Below, piece by piece: positions 24,178-33,092 of a stretch of 64,000 nt of DNA. The notes under the pieces are model-generated. The model was not told the DNA's origin. It worked only from the letters and a program-made list of their open reading frames with translations, and did not search any database. The first letter of the stretch is position 1. Each line of letters begins with the position of its first letter. Source of the stretch: Flavobacterium paronense (lineage in GTDB: Bacteria; Bacteroidota; Bacteroidia; Flavobacteriales; Flavobacteriaceae); the NCBI RefSeq assembly GCF_030409795.1, contig NZ_JAUFQN010000019.1, positions 496,001 to 560,000 on the forward strand, given 5' to 3'. Made by a program: the position numbers and the translations under genes.

Positions 24178-24702
24178 CTACTTAATTTTTTCCGCATAAA
24201 CCATATAATATCGTGGGGTAAAAAACCTTAATAAGGGTCGGAAACCTACCTTTTTTACTGGATGAGTGAATTTTTGACGGTCAATTATTTTCCAACCTGT
24301 TTTTTCTAAAAGCCAATCCAACTGCCAATCTTCAAATTCGTGATAGTGTCTATCCCATTTATCGGTCTTACTTCTGTAAGCTGAAGAAAACCATAATCGC
24401 AACGGAATTGAAATCAATAATTTGTTGCATTTTACATTTTCTAAAATAGTATATGGATTTAACAGGTGCTCAAATATTTCAAAACCAGTGAAGACATCAT
24501 AGCTTTCATTTTGCAAAGCCTTCTGGTCGTTGTCTAAATCTTCTCCGGTAGTATTGATAACCGTATAGCCGTTTTCTTCCATGATTTTTGAAAATGGATT
24601 GGGCACACCAAGGTCAAAAATGGTTTCAGATGTTTGAATGTGTTTTTGTAAAAAGGCTAACGTTAAAGTGAAACGTTTGCTGGGATATGTTTTTTCATAC
24701 AT
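24178..24702 (-). CDS. SAM-dependent methyltransferase (short)
   Basis: 174 residues. Class I methyltransferase features are ETIFDLGVPNPFSKIMEENG (motif I with a degenerate GxGxG), INTTGEDLDND (acidic loop), YDVFTGFEIFEHLLNP and LLISIPLRLW. The C-terminal part (HYHEFEDWQLDWLLEKTGWK) matches small-molecule or lipid-type methyltransferases of the Methyltransf_11/23 group. The glycine-rich loop reads DLGVPNP instead of the usual DxGxGxG, so catalytic competence is uncertain. A -7 box TAGATTTG lies at 24722-24729 on the minus strand. Confidence 0.75.
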   Translation of the reverse strand: MYEKTYPSKRFTLTLAFLQKHIQTSETIFDLGVPNPFSKIMEENGYTVINTTGEDLDNDQKALQNESYDVFTGFEIFEHLLNPYTILENVKCNKLLISIPLRLWFSSAYRSKTDKWDRHYHEFEDWQLDWLLEKTGWKIIDRQKFTHPVKKVGFRPLLRFFTPRYYMVYAEKIK

Positions 24703-24721
24703 GATTGAAGAAATTGGATTG

Positions 24722-24729
24722 CAAATCTA
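24722..24729 (-). promoter_or_regulatory. -7 box TAGATTTG of the methyltransferase gene
   Basis: A perfect TAnnTTTG match, 19 bp before the start codon. Confidence 0.5.
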
Positions 24730-24762
24730 CTTTTTTCTTTCCATTACTAACTTCCAACTTCT

Positions 24763-25821
24763 TTAAATTTTATAAACGATGGCATTGACATTCATTCCGG
24801 CACCAACAGAAGCAAAAAGAATGATATCACCTTTATGGAGACTTTGATTTTCAATTTCACCTCTAATAAGAGAATCATATAACGTTGGAACAGTTGCCAC
24901 GCTAGAATTTCCTAATTTGTGAATGCTCATCGGCATTATTCCTTCGGGAACTTCCTGCTTGTATATTTTGTAAAATCGTTGGATTATAGCTTCGTCCATT
25001 TTTTCATTAGCCTGATGAATCAGGATCTTTTTTATGTCACCAATAGCTACACCACTTTTGTCAAGGCAAGCTGCCATGGCTTTAGGAACTTGACTTAAAG
25101 CGAATTCGTATATTTTTCTTCCATGCATTTTGATGTATCGAACATCAGGATCATGGCTTTTATTAAAGGAGTTTCCAAAGAACAAATAATAGGCTTCGTC
25201 ATAAGTGAAAGTAGCAGTTTCATGAGCTAAAATCCCACCTTCTTCCTCTGTTGCCTCAATGATAGTGGCACCTGCTCCATCTGAATAAATCATAGAATCT
25301 CTGTCGTGCATATCAACCACACGGGATAGTGTTTCTGCACCAATCACTAAACATTTTTTTGCCATTCCTGCTTTTATAAAGGCTTGTGCCTGTATAACAC
25401 CTTCAACCCAACCAGGACAACCAAAAAGCATGTCATAACAAACACATTTTGGGTTTTTTATGCGTAAATCAAATTTTACACGAGTTGACAAACTTGGTAA
25501 TAAATCAGTTTGAATAGTTCCTTTTTTTACGTTTCCAAAGTTGTGAGCAAAGATGATATAATCTAATGTTTCGGGGTCAATTTTGGAATCTTCAATCGCT
25601 TTTCTGGCAGCAATTGTCGCTATATCTGAAGTGTTTAAATCATCAGTAACATAACGACGTTCTTCAATACCTGTTATTTCTAGAAATTTTTCAGCTACCA
25701 CATCATTAGATTGCGGAAAAGGGGTACCGTCTTCATTCAGAAAAACGTGTTGAGCGAAATCTATATTGGATACGATTTGAGTTGGAATATAACTTCCGGA
25801 GCCCGTTATTTTTATATTCAT
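24763..25821 (-). CDS. 3-oxoacyl-ACP synthase III-like enzyme
   Basis: 352 residues of the thiolase fold. The catalytic triad of KAS III is visible: Cys135 in MLFGCPGWVEG, His in ILIHQANEKMDEAI (about 285) and Asn in LGNSSVATVPTLYD. Catalytic context also includes DGAGATIIE. The enzyme condenses an acyl thioester with a malonyl thioester. The sequence deviates from housekeeping FabH in its long N-terminal insert (residues 25-60), so it may serve a specialised lipid or polyketide-like pathway instead of the first step of fatty acid synthesis. Confidence 0.83.
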   Translation of the reverse strand: MNIKITGSGSYIPTQIVSNIDFAQHVFLNEDGTPFPQSNDVVAEKFLEITGIEERRYVTDDLNTSDIATIAARKAIEDSKIDPETLDYIIFAHNFGNVKKGTIQTDLLPSLSTRVKFDLRIKNPKCVCYDMLFGCPGWVEGVIQAQAFIKAGMAKKCLVIGAETLSRVVDMHDRDSMIYSDGAGATIIEATEEEGGILAHETATFTYDEAYYLFFGNSFNKSHDPDVRYIKMHGRKIYEFALSQVPKAMAACLDKSGVAIGDIKKILIHQANEKMDEAIIQRFYKIYKQEVPEGIMPMSIHKLGNSSVATVPTLYDSLIRGEIENQSLHKGDIILFASVGAGMNVNAIVYKI

Positions 25822-25939
25822 TATTTTGATGCTAATTCATTGCGAAATTATAAATAAATGCTTTTTAATGTTATCAAAAGGTAAAGAAACAACATTGAAT
25901 TATGAATATTTCTATTATTCCTTACAAAAATTATTAAAA

Positions 25940-26332
25940 TCACAGTTTTTGTGCTTTTTCCTGCATAATTTTTACCTGCATAATGGTGGAAAGACTTAAT
26001 GCCTGGGTTTTTATCTGTTCAGCTTTTTCACCTTCAAAATTCTCATCAACGGTTTGGTTAAAATGATGCAGCCAAATGGTAAACAATTCAGGAGTTAGTG
26101 GCTCTTTTGCATTGATGTCTAAATGTATTTGCGTCAGATTTTTAACATAACCGCCTGTTCCCAATATGGCCTGAGACCAAAACGTGACTAAAATGGGCAA
26201 GTGCTCTTCGATTCTTATTTTGACAACCTCAGTAAAAATGTAACTTATAGAAGTATCTGATAGCAACTTTTTATAGAACTCATCAACTAACAAATATAAA
26301 TCGTCTTGGTTTTGGATGTCGCGCATTGTCAT
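25940..26332 (-). CDS. Group 3 truncated hemoglobin
   Basis: 130 residues, the usual length of a truncated globin. The pattern LYLLVDEFYKKLLSDTSISYIF is the A-B helix start of the group 3 family. FWSQAILGTGGYVKNLTQIH follows, with a His near position 80 as the likely proximal haem ligand, then WLHHFNQTVDENF. Group 3 members bind O2 or NO and their role is not settled. A -7 box TATCTTTG lies at 26344-26351 on the minus strand. Confidence 0.82.
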   Translation of the reverse strand: MTMRDIQNQDDLYLLVDEFYKKLLSDTSISYIFTEVVKIRIEEHLPILVTFWSQAILGTGGYVKNLTQIHLDINAKEPLTPELFTIWLHHFNQTVDENFEGEKAEQIKTQALSLSTIMQVKIMQEKAQKL

Positions 26333-26343
26333 AAATTGAGTTG

Positions 26344-26351
26344 CAAAGATA
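26344..26351 (-). promoter_or_regulatory. -7 box TATCTTTG of the hemoglobin gene
   Basis: A perfect TAnnTTTG match on the minus strand, 11 bp before the start codon. Confidence 0.5.
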
Positions 26352-26440
26352 CCTTATAGTATTTTCCCGTAATCTGATTTTAATCATTTTTTTAGTTGAA
26401 AAAGAGGTCCAATTCTATTGCTTGAATTGGTATGGTTTTT

Positions 26441-26554
26441 TTCGGAGTGTGTCCGATGTGTGTGCGATGTGTGTGCGATGTGTGTCCGATGTAAATGAGT
26501 TTTAATCGGATACACATCGCATAGAACACGCATACAACCCGCACACACCCCGAA
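26441..26554. repeat. 114-bp imperfect palindrome made of 11-bp repeats
   Basis: The left arm (26441-26490) contains four tandem 11-bp units GTGTGTSCGAT from 26447 to 26490. The right arm (26505-26554) is the inverted counterpart, matching at about 39 of 50 positions with a 14-base loop between. Many mismatches would still be G-U pairs in RNA. It lies in the 316-bp divergent space between the hemoglobin gene and the 26650 gene, together with GCCCTA and TAGGGC flanking an 18-base gap near 26591-26620. A complementary reading frame across it is a repeat artefact. Confidence 0.75.
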
Positions 26555-26649
26555 GGAGAATGGCATGATTTATGTATAAAACCAAGCTAAAGCCCTAAGG
26601 ACAAGTAGATTGAATAGGGCATATTATTTAACTTAAATTTTATACTATC

Positions 26650-27375
26650 ATGGCAATTCTAAATCGAAAACAGCAATTTGTGGGACTTATTGGTCCCGTG
26701 TATACCCGTAACCTAAATGGTAAACCAATAATGCAACCCCGACCTGTAAATCCGAAACAAAGTAAGGCTACTCGAGCCAGTTCAGCTGACTTTAGGTATG
26801 CTGTTGACCAATCTAAGGCGATTAAAAATGAGTTGCGTCCTTTGTTGCAAGTGGGTACCGATCCGTATGCCAGCCAACGTTTAACAGGGGCATTGCATAA
26901 AGCTTTTCATTTTACGCAAGCGAATGAGGTGCACGCTACATTGTTCTCAGCGGACTTATCGGCGCTTGTGGGGTTTGAATTTCATAGGGACACCCCACTG
27001 CAGAAATTCCTCCCAATGACATTGCCTTTTAGTATTACGCAAAGTGGTACGATGCAACTACCAACAGTGGCTCTTGCACCTATTTTGTCTCAGTTAGTGC
27101 CTTTTCGCTATTTAGGGGCAGAACTGGCTTTAATGGTGATAGGTTTTTCTGCTGAAGCGGAGAAGACTGTTAGTAAAGAGGTTTTTGGGTTTGCCCTAGA
27201 GGAGCGTCTTCCAACAACCCTAAGCATAGAAACTCAATCTTTTGCGACAGGTACAAGGATTATTGTAGCGGCCCAGTTGTTATTATGGGATACTCGTACG
27301 GTATTAGGTGCTAAGAATTATTGTAATAGTAAAGTGTTTAACCCGGTGCAGGTTATGTTTAGTGGGGTGGTGTAA
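26650..27375 (+). CDS. Small conserved Bacteroidota protein of unknown function
   Basis: 241 residues, no signal peptide. It begins MAILNRKQQFVGLIGPVYTR, then NLNGKPIMQPRP. The stretch SSADFRYAVDQSKAIKNELRPLL followed by RLTGALHKAFHF recalls a family of short proteins, often present in several copies in Flavobacteriia, that I know only as hypothetical. Base composition is less AT-rich than that of its neighbours. The last 27 codons recur almost intact at 29602-29685 and in decayed form at 29533-29589. The gene is preceded by the 114-bp palindrome. Confidence 0.65.
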   Translation: MAILNRKQQFVGLIGPVYTRNLNGKPIMQPRPVNPKQSKATRASSADFRYAVDQSKAIKNELRPLLQVGTDPYASQRLTGALHKAFHFTQANEVHATLFSADLSALVGFEFHRDTPLQKFLPMTLPFSITQSGTMQLPTVALAPILSQLVPFRYLGAELALMVIGFSAEAEKTVSKEVFGFALEERLPTTLSIETQSFATGTRIIVAAQLLLWDTRTVLGAKNYCNSKVFNPVQVMFSGVV

Positions 27376-27523
27376 TTATCACGCGAAAGGATTGCTTTGC
27401 CAGTAGCTTTGCTCTAGTCGCGTGGGGAGTTTTGCACGAATTGCAAATCCGCTCCATCAGAATAAAGGTTATATTTATTTTTATAAATAAAGAAGTTTCT
27501 TTTAATTTGTAAAAAGATAACTA

Positions 27524-29425
27524 ATGAAACATATCTACTCGCTACTGATTTGCTGTTTTTTTTCAATAGCAATCTACTCTCAGAATGATTTGTGTGACAA
27601 TGCCATCACTGTTACTCCTACACTAACATGCATTAGCCAAATTGCAGGAACATTTAATGGAGCAACTATAAGCAGTGCGGCACCAAGTTGTGCTCCAAAT
27701 TCATCTCAAGATGTTTGGTATAAATTTGTGGCAACTGATAAAACTATGAATATTTCCGTTGGAATAGCTTCTAACAGTTTTGTAAATATTGGACTCGAAA
27801 TACTACAAAATAATTGTACTGGGACAAGTATTGCTTGTGTAAATTTGAGTGGTATCAATCTTGGTGAGAATTATTTTAATAATGATTTCATTATTGGAGA
27901 AACTTATTATTTAAGAGTGTTTAATGTTTCTTCCGGACTATCTGCAGCCAATTTCACGCTTTGTACTCAAACATTTCCTGCGCCTGCTAATGACGAATGC
28001 GCAACTGCTACAACAGTTACCCCAACGCTAAATTGTGTTAGTTTAATTCAAGGTGCGTTTAGTGGAGCCACCATCAGTAGTGCCGCGCCAAGTTGTGCAC
28101 CAAACTCGTCTCAAGATGTTTGGTATCAATTTGTAGCTACCGATGTGACTATGAGTATCGCACTAGGAGTTGCTCCAAATAGTTTTTTGAATGCCGGAAT
28201 GGAAGTCTTGCAAAACAATTGTAACGGAACGAGCATACTGTGTTTAAATGCCAGTGGTGTTAATATTGGTGAGACCTATTTTAATAATGATTTTATCATC
28301 GGTGAAACCTATTATGTAAGGGTGTTTAATGTGTCAAGTGGATTTACTACAGCTAATTTCACGCTGTGTGTTCAAAAGTTTCCTCCCCCTGCGAACGACG
28401 AGTGTATAAATGCTACTACGTTAACGCCGTCAATAAACTGTCTTCCTATCAATGCTACCTATAGTGGGGCAACAATTGGTAGCGCACCTCCAAATTGTGC
28501 ACCAAACTCGTCTCAAGATGTTTGGTTTAAATTTATTGCTACAGATGCAACCATGAACATTACTCTTGGGCCAACTAGCACCTTAGATATTGGCTTTGAA
28601 GTCTTGCAAAACAATTGTACGGGTACGAGTATCGCCTGCGTGAATGCATTGGGAGCCGGATTTGGCGAAAACTATTTTAGTAATGAATTTATAGTGGGTG
28701 AAACGTATTATGTTAGAGTGCTAAACGCATCTACCGGTTTTACCACAGCAAATTATTTTATTTGTGTCCAAAAATATCAATCACCAGCCAACGATTTATG
28801 TGCTAATGCTATTCAAATTACAGAAAATAATTTGTGCAACGGGACATTGGTAACTATGGGTGGAGCATTGAGAGAAAATACGCTGCCTAGTTGTGCCTTA
28901 AATGCCTCTCAAGATGTGTGGTATAAGTTTACTGCATTGACGACTGCTGCTACTATTTATGTTGGACCAGATTTAGGAATTGATAATGGTTTTGAAATCT
29001 ACGATGGTAGCTGTACCGGAACCGCTATGCATTGTGTAAATCAAGGTGGTTTTAACACTAGTGAATCAAATTCATTTATCGATTTTGTTATAGGAAACAC
29101 CTATTATATCAGAGTTTTTAATGCCAGTGCTACTATATCAACATCGACTTTTACGGTTTGCGTGTATGATCCTACCTTGGGATTATCAGAGGTTCAAAAC
29201 TATAGTTTTAAGGTATATCCAAACCCGGCATTCGACTTTGTTACTATTTTAAATGCCACAGAAACAATACAATCGATACAGATTTATAACCAATTAGGGC
29301 AATTTATTAAAAACGGGACACTAATCGGTGATCAGCTAGATATAAGAGATTTGCAAACCGGACTTTACTATATTAAAATCAGTAAAGCCGACACATCAGA
29401 AATAACTAAGCTTATTAAAAGATAA
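27524..29425 (+). CDS. T9SS-exported repeat protein with four pre-peptidase-like domains
   Basis: 633 residues. A signal peptide (about 1-18) precedes four domains of about 130 residues, each opening with NDxCxNAxxVTPxLxC and containing SCAPNSSQDVWYKFVAT, then NCTGTSIACVN and GETYYLRVFNVSS. This is the pattern of PPC-like (pre-peptidase C-terminal) beta-sandwich domains in Bacteroidota surface proteins. A T9SS type A sorting domain closes it (YPNPAFDFVTI, YNQLGQFIKNG, LQTGLYYIKI). It lies between the 26650 gene and two remnants of that gene's 3' end. A hairpin overlaps its stop codon. Confidence 0.83.
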   Translation: MKHIYSLLICCFFSIAIYSQNDLCDNAITVTPTLTCISQIAGTFNGATISSAAPSCAPNSSQDVWYKFVATDKTMNISVGIASNSFVNIGLEILQNNCTGTSIACVNLSGINLGENYFNNDFIIGETYYLRVFNVSSGLSAANFTLCTQTFPAPANDECATATTVTPTLNCVSLIQGAFSGATISSAAPSCAPNSSQDVWYQFVATDVTMSIALGVAPNSFLNAGMEVLQNNCNGTSILCLNASGVNIGETYFNNDFIIGETYYVRVFNVSSGFTTANFTLCVQKFPPPANDECINATTLTPSINCLPINATYSGATIGSAPPNCAPNSSQDVWFKFIATDATMNITLGPTSTLDIGFEVLQNNCTGTSIACVNALGAGFGENYFSNEFIVGETYYVRVLNASTGFTTANYFICVQKYQSPANDLCANAIQITENNLCNGTLVTMGGALRENTLPSCALNASQDVWYKFTALTTAATIYVGPDLGIDNGFEIYDGSCTGTAMHCVNQGGFNTSESNSFIDFVIGNTYYIRVFNASATISTSTFTVCVYDPTLGLSEVQNYSFKVYPNPAFDFVTILNATETIQSIQIYNQLGQFIKNGTLIGDQLDIRDLQTGLYYIKISKADTSEITKLIKR

Positions 29426-29448
29426 AGGGACTGTATCGTCTCTTTATC
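29421..29448 (+). terminator. Hairpin overlapping the stop of 27524 gene
   Basis: GATAAAGGGAC (29421-29431) pairs with GTCTCTTTATC (29438-29448) with one G-U pair. The TAA stop lies in the 5' arm. There is no long T tract. Confidence 0.6.
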
Positions 29449-29532
29449 TTATAACTACTTCAGAATAGTTATACATCATGTTATTATAGGTATTCGCTTG
29501 TTGTTAATGGATATCCACAAGTTGTTGGGGAC

Positions 29533-29589
29533 TAATGATTACTGTAATAATAAATAATTTAACCTAATACATGTGGTTTAGGGGAGGGA
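29533..29589 (+). pseudogene. Decayed copy of the 3' end of the 26650 gene
   Basis: About 57 bp align with 27313-27371 (GATTACTGTAATAATAAA against GAATTATTGTAATAGTAAA, then TTTAACC), with an in-frame stop and many substitutions. Only the similarity supports it. Confidence 0.5.
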
Positions 29590-29601
29590 ATCATAATCCC
29601 A

Positions 29602-29685
29602 ACTCGTACGGTACTATTCGCTAAAAATTACTGTAATAGTAAAGGGTTTAATCCGGTGCAGGTGTTGTTTAGTGGGGTGGTGTAG
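29602..29685 (+). pseudogene. Intact 27-codon tail of a second 26650-like gene
   Basis: 84 bp align with the last 27 codons and stop of the 26650 gene. Translated, they read TRTVLFAKNYCNSKGFNPVQ and then VLFSGVV, against TRTVLGAKNYCNSKVFNPVQ and VMFSGVV. No start or body is present. It is a fragment left by duplication or recombination. Confidence 0.75.
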
Positions 29686-29713
29686 GGAGTTGCGACCGTA
29701 AAAGTACGGATTT

Positions 29714-31013
29714 CAAATCCGCGCTATCGGGGCCCACTTTTGCCAAACCCATGTTATCGGCTGCCCTTCTGTCTACCAACAAATTTTTCATCGGAGTTTA
29801 TACCTATACAAGCAACTCCCGCCTTTTTCAGAAGGAAGTTTTCCAGCAGTCCAATAGAGATATTCTTCTTTATCATCAATGGCGGTATTTGAAGTAAATT
29901 CAGGTGTTTGAATGTGAGCCAAAAGAATGCCTTTGGGTGAAAAAAACCAAACACCACCACAGCCAGCAGCGATTACAACACCTTCTTTGGAAACTGCCAT
30001 GCCGTCCCAAGCCTTCCAGCCAATTTTAGTTGATGGAATCATATGCTCCCATACTTGTGGTATGTTAAAAAAGTTTGCGGCTTTTACGATGTCCCCATTA
30101 GTGTCTAATTCATAACAATATAAATTTTGCCTGTTTGTTACGTATAATAATTTGTCATTTGGTGATATACCAATCCCATTTGGTCGGTTCAATGTGTCAA
30201 TTAGTAGTTTTGCTTTTCCGTTTTCGTATTTAAAAACACCATTAAAAGACAACTCTTTTTCCTTATCTGAATCACCATCTTTCAACCCCAAAGGTGGGTC
30301 AGTAAAATAAATAGTACCCTTTGAGTTTATGCTAGCATCATTTGGGCTGTTAAATTTCTTTCCTTCATAATTTGTTACAAAGTCAGTTATTGTTTTATTC
30401 GATTTAGGGTTAACAATTTTACCAATCTGCCTCTTTGTTTGATGAGTTACATTATGATTCCCCTGCATTAAAAGTAAACTGCCATTCGCATCAAGCAGTA
30501 ATCCATTTGTGTATCCAGAAGATTCAAGCCAAAGGGACAGTCCTTTCTTTTTATTCCAGAAATAAATCTTGTTTTCATTCATGTCAGTGAATAAAAGACC
30601 TTTTAATGATGCTACCCAAACAGGTCCTTCGAGAAATGTTTTGTCCGAAACTATTTTTTCGATTTTGTTTTTGCTTGAAAAGTAATTTTCAAATTCGTTA
30701 GAGAATACCAAAAGTTCAGGAAATGCAAGTTTCTCTTTTTGCTTTACAGAAATATTATTTTGTGCAGAAACTTTTGTACACAATATGAATGAAAAGAATA
30801 ACAGGAATAAGTTTTTCATAATGTGCTATTTTTAAATTGTCTTTTTATTGATGATATTTATTGTCAATGAGGTTTTTCTGTTAGGTCTGTTAGGGTTGCC
30901 GATACCTCACAAATTGTCGCAAGTCACTACCCAAAGATAAACTTTTTCTGAATAATTACCTCATTGTGGATAGTTGTTATCCATGCTCTAGTGCACCCGA
31001 TAGCGCGGATTTG
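29714..31013. repeat. 18-bp inverted repeat bracketing the SMP-30-like gene
   Basis: CAAATCCGCGCTATCGGG at 29714-29731 and its perfect reverse complement at 30996-31013. The two copies enclose the gene at 29788-30819. Similar GGATTTGCAA words occur at 27440, so the element is probably dispersed and REP-like. Confidence 0.6.
29788..30819 (-). CDS. Secreted SMP-30/gluconolactonase-like protein
   Basis: 343 residues with a signal peptide (MKNLFLLFFSFILCTKVSAQ). The mature protein has the six-bladed propeller pattern of the SMP-30/Gluconolactonase/LRE family: EGPVWVASLKGLLFTDMNEN, LLMQGNHNVTH, FNSPNDASINSKGTIYFTDP, RPNGIGISPNDKLLYVTN and WDGMAVSKEGVVIAA. Metal-binding Glu, Asn and Asp residues of the family are present in these segments. 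Relatives hydrolyse lactones of sugars or related compounds. The product is presumably periplasmic. Confidence 0.85.
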   Translation of the reverse strand: MKNLFLLFFSFILCTKVSAQNNISVKQKEKLAFPELLVFSNEFENYFSSKNKIEKIVSDKTFLEGPVWVASLKGLLFTDMNENKIYFWNKKKGLSLWLESSGYTNGLLLDANGSLLLMQGNHNVTHQTKRQIGKIVNPKSNKTITDFVTNYEGKKFNSPNDASINSKGTIYFTDPPLGLKDGDSDKEKELSFNGVFKYENGKAKLLIDTLNRPNGIGISPNDKLLYVTNRQNLYCYELDTNGDIVKAANFFNIPQVWEHMIPSTKIGWKAWDGMAVSKEGVVIAAGCGGVWFFSPKGILLAHIQTPEFTSNTAIDDKEEYLYWTAGKLPSEKGGSCLYRYKLR

Positions 31014-31062
31014 CAACCCGTGCTCAAGTTAATGAGATGCTTCCTGCGTTAGCATGACAAGG

Positions 31063-32178
31063 TTATTTGTCCGTTGCCATTTTTTGTAAACTGCCGTCCA
31101 ATACCTGAGTAATTGCCTTTTTTACGTCTTCTAAGGGTATGGCATCCGTTTTCCAGCCATAGGGATAGGTAAAGTGGGCTTCTCCTTTTACTTCAGAAAG
31201 CAAGTGCTTAAATCCATTAGCCACCTGGATGGTTTTTTCAACAGTGAATTCCCGGGCTACTTTATCTCCGCCAGGGTTAAACAGTTTAATCTTATAGGTA
31301 ACATCGAGCACTTCTTTTGGGTCTTCAAGCGCTTTATAAATCGTTAGTTTTTGTTTATTATATTCTAATTCATCAACGGCCACCGTATTAGATTTCATAA
31401 GCTCTTTGGGAAGTTCGTTGTTTTTATAGGCGGTTTTCATCAAATCAAAAACAGCATCTGCCTTTGCATACTCTTTTGCCGCATTATAGGCTTTAATGAG
31501 TTTGGGGTAATTTTCATAATCCTTTGGCCTTAGTGCAATTGCTTCTGCATAGGCTTTTGCCGATTTTTGGTAATTTTGGGTATACGTATACTCCAATTGA
31601 CCAATGCATAAAAGGGTATTTACATAATACGTATTTTGTTTAGGTACTTTTTCGGCAGCAACGTAATACAGTTTCAGGGCCTTTTCATACTCCTGATTTC
31701 CGTGATAAATGTAAGCCACCCAGAAAAAGGGTTCGCCAAAAGTATTGGGGAAACGGGTGGCTTCCTCAAAATAGTCAAGCGCTTTGTCTTCCTTACCCTG
31801 GAATTTATAAATAAGGCCTTTTTGATTCATGTACTCCTGATTGTTGGGTTCCTTTTTTAGAGCCATATCCACTTCAATAAGTGCATCCTGATATTTTCTC
31901 AGAAAAGTAAGTGCTATTCCTTTGTAGAAATGGGTAGGAGCATTGTCAAAACCTTTAGCAATAGCCTTATCATAAAAAGAAACGGCCTTGTCATCTTTTT
32001 CCAATTGAAAAAAGGCAAAGCCCACCTGGCATAATTCTTCGCCGGTTAGTGCATCAGCTTTGTCCTCTAGTTTAGTAAGTGCTTCATAGTCTTTGTGGTC
32101 ATATAGCTCAGCAACCGTTTGCCCATAAAATACAGGGTACACAAAAACGGCAATAATAGATAGTATTATTTTCCTCAT
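31063..32178 (-). CDS. Secreted TPR-repeat protein
   Basis: 371 residues from the ATG at 32178. The frame is open to 32334, but the extra 52 residues have no family character, and MRKIILSIIAVFVYPVFYGQ is a clean signal peptide. TPR units run from about residue 25 to 270 (AVSFYDKAIAKGFDNAPTHF, ALIEVDMALKKEPNNQEYM, ALDYFEEATRFPNTFGEPFF, ALKLYYVAAEKVPKQNTYY). A non-TPR tail follows (VLDVTYKIKLFNPGGDK). It is probably a periplasmic scaffold with unknown partners. A GATACTTTG box near 32213 on the minus strand is a near match to a -7 element. Confidence 0.78.
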   Translation of the reverse strand: MRKIILSIIAVFVYPVFYGQTVAELYDHKDYEALTKLEDKADALTGEELCQVGFAFFQLEKDDKAVSFYDKAIAKGFDNAPTHFYKGIALTFLRKYQDALIEVDMALKKEPNNQEYMNQKGLIYKFQGKEDKALDYFEEATRFPNTFGEPFFWVAYIYHGNQEYEKALKLYYVAAEKVPKQNTYYVNTLLCIGQLEYTYTQNYQKSAKAYAEAIALRPKDYENYPKLIKAYNAAKEYAKADAVFDLMKTAYKNNELPKELMKSNTVAVDELEYNKQKLTIYKALEDPKEVLDVTYKIKLFNPGGDKVAREFTVEKTIQVANGFKHLLSEVKGEAHFTYPYGWKTDAIPLEDVKKAITQVLDGSLQKMATDK

Positions 32179-32416
32179 AGCTTGTGTTTTAAGATTGGCA
32201 CGATAGTAGTTCAAAGTATCCAGTCCGGATAATCTGCAAAGTAAAGATATAATTTTTTTATCAAAATCACACAAGTATTTGGTTAATAGGATTTTGTGTT
32301 GTTTAACACCTAAAAAGTTTATAGTAATTACCACTTAATTCTTTACATTTATAATTAGGGATAAATGGATTCGTCGAACCTTCGGTTTCATGCAGAAGCT
32401 GGTAATATTTGTTGCT

Positions 32417-33019
32417 TTACATTGTTATGATTTCTGAAAGTTCCGCTTCTAATTGTTCGGGATTTTCAAAATGAATGGCGTAAAAACCAAGTTCTAGGGC
32501 TGCTTTTACATTGTGGATATTGTCGTCTATAAAAATGCTTTCTTCCGCTTTTATTGAATATCTGTCCAGCAACAATTGATAAATCCTTTTGTCGGGTTTT
32601 ATTAGTTTTTCTGTTCCGGAAACTATGATTCCTTCAAACTCCTTAAAAAAAGAAAACCTTTTATAGGCAATACCAATGGTTTCCGAAGACCAGTTTGTCA
32701 AACCATAAAGAGTATACGTTTTTTTTAGTTGATGCAGTAGTGCAACTGTTCCGGGGATTTCGCCTTTCAGCATCACTTCCCATTTGTCATAGAAAAGCGC
32801 AATGGAAGCACTATGTTCCGGGAACTTCTTTTGCAATTCAATAGTGGCATCCGAAAGAGAACGTCCTCTGTCTTGCTCTATATTCCATTCTTCTGTACAA
32901 ATATTTTTTAGAAAGGACTCCATTTCAGCAGTATCCTGAAAATGACTTTTATATAAATGCCTTGGATTCCAGTCTACTAAAACACCTCCAAAGTCGAAAA
33001 CAATGTTTTTAATTTTCAT
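32417..33019 (-). CDS. HAD-superfamily hydrolase (subfamily IA)
   Basis: 200 residues. Motif I is FDFGGVLVDWN (nucleophile Asp10), motif II is LTNWS, motif III carries the Lys in EKLIKPDKRIYQLL, and motif IV is IFIDDNIHNVKAA. The helical cap lies between residues 15 and 90. The family removes phosphate from small metabolites, and this subgroup resembles YihX-type glucose-1-phosphatase. Substrate assignment is inference. Confidence 0.87.
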   Translation of the reverse strand: MKIKNIVFDFGGVLVDWNPRHLYKSHFQDTAEMESFLKNICTEEWNIEQDRGRSLSDATIELQKKFPEHSASIALFYDKWEVMLKGEIPGTVALLHQLKKTYTLYGLTNWSSETIGIAYKRFSFFKEFEGIIVSGTEKLIKPDKRIYQLLLDRYSIKAEESIFIDDNIHNVKAALELGFYAIHFENPEQLEAELSEIITM

Positions 33020-33092
33020 ATAATTTGTGTTATTGTGACCTTAATCTTGTCATTCATGCTAAGGAGAATCTGTTTATCAAACATAAAAATTA

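Larger units (their letters stand above)
29426..29787. other. Intergenic region with gene remnants and inverted repeat
   Basis: 362 bp holding the two remnants listed separately, the hairpin after 27524 and an 18-bp word CAAATCCGCGCTATCGGG (29714-29731) whose exact reverse complement is at 30996-31013. No intact gene is seen. Confidence 0.7.

Noticed and set aside
26447..26490. Possible CRISPR array
   Set aside because: Units are only 11 bp with no unique spacers and no cas genes nearby.
26384..26566. A minus-strand 60-codon frame rich in Thr, His and Ser
   Set aside because: It is the translation of the 11-bp repeats and the palindrome; residue content follows the repeat, with no independent coding sign.
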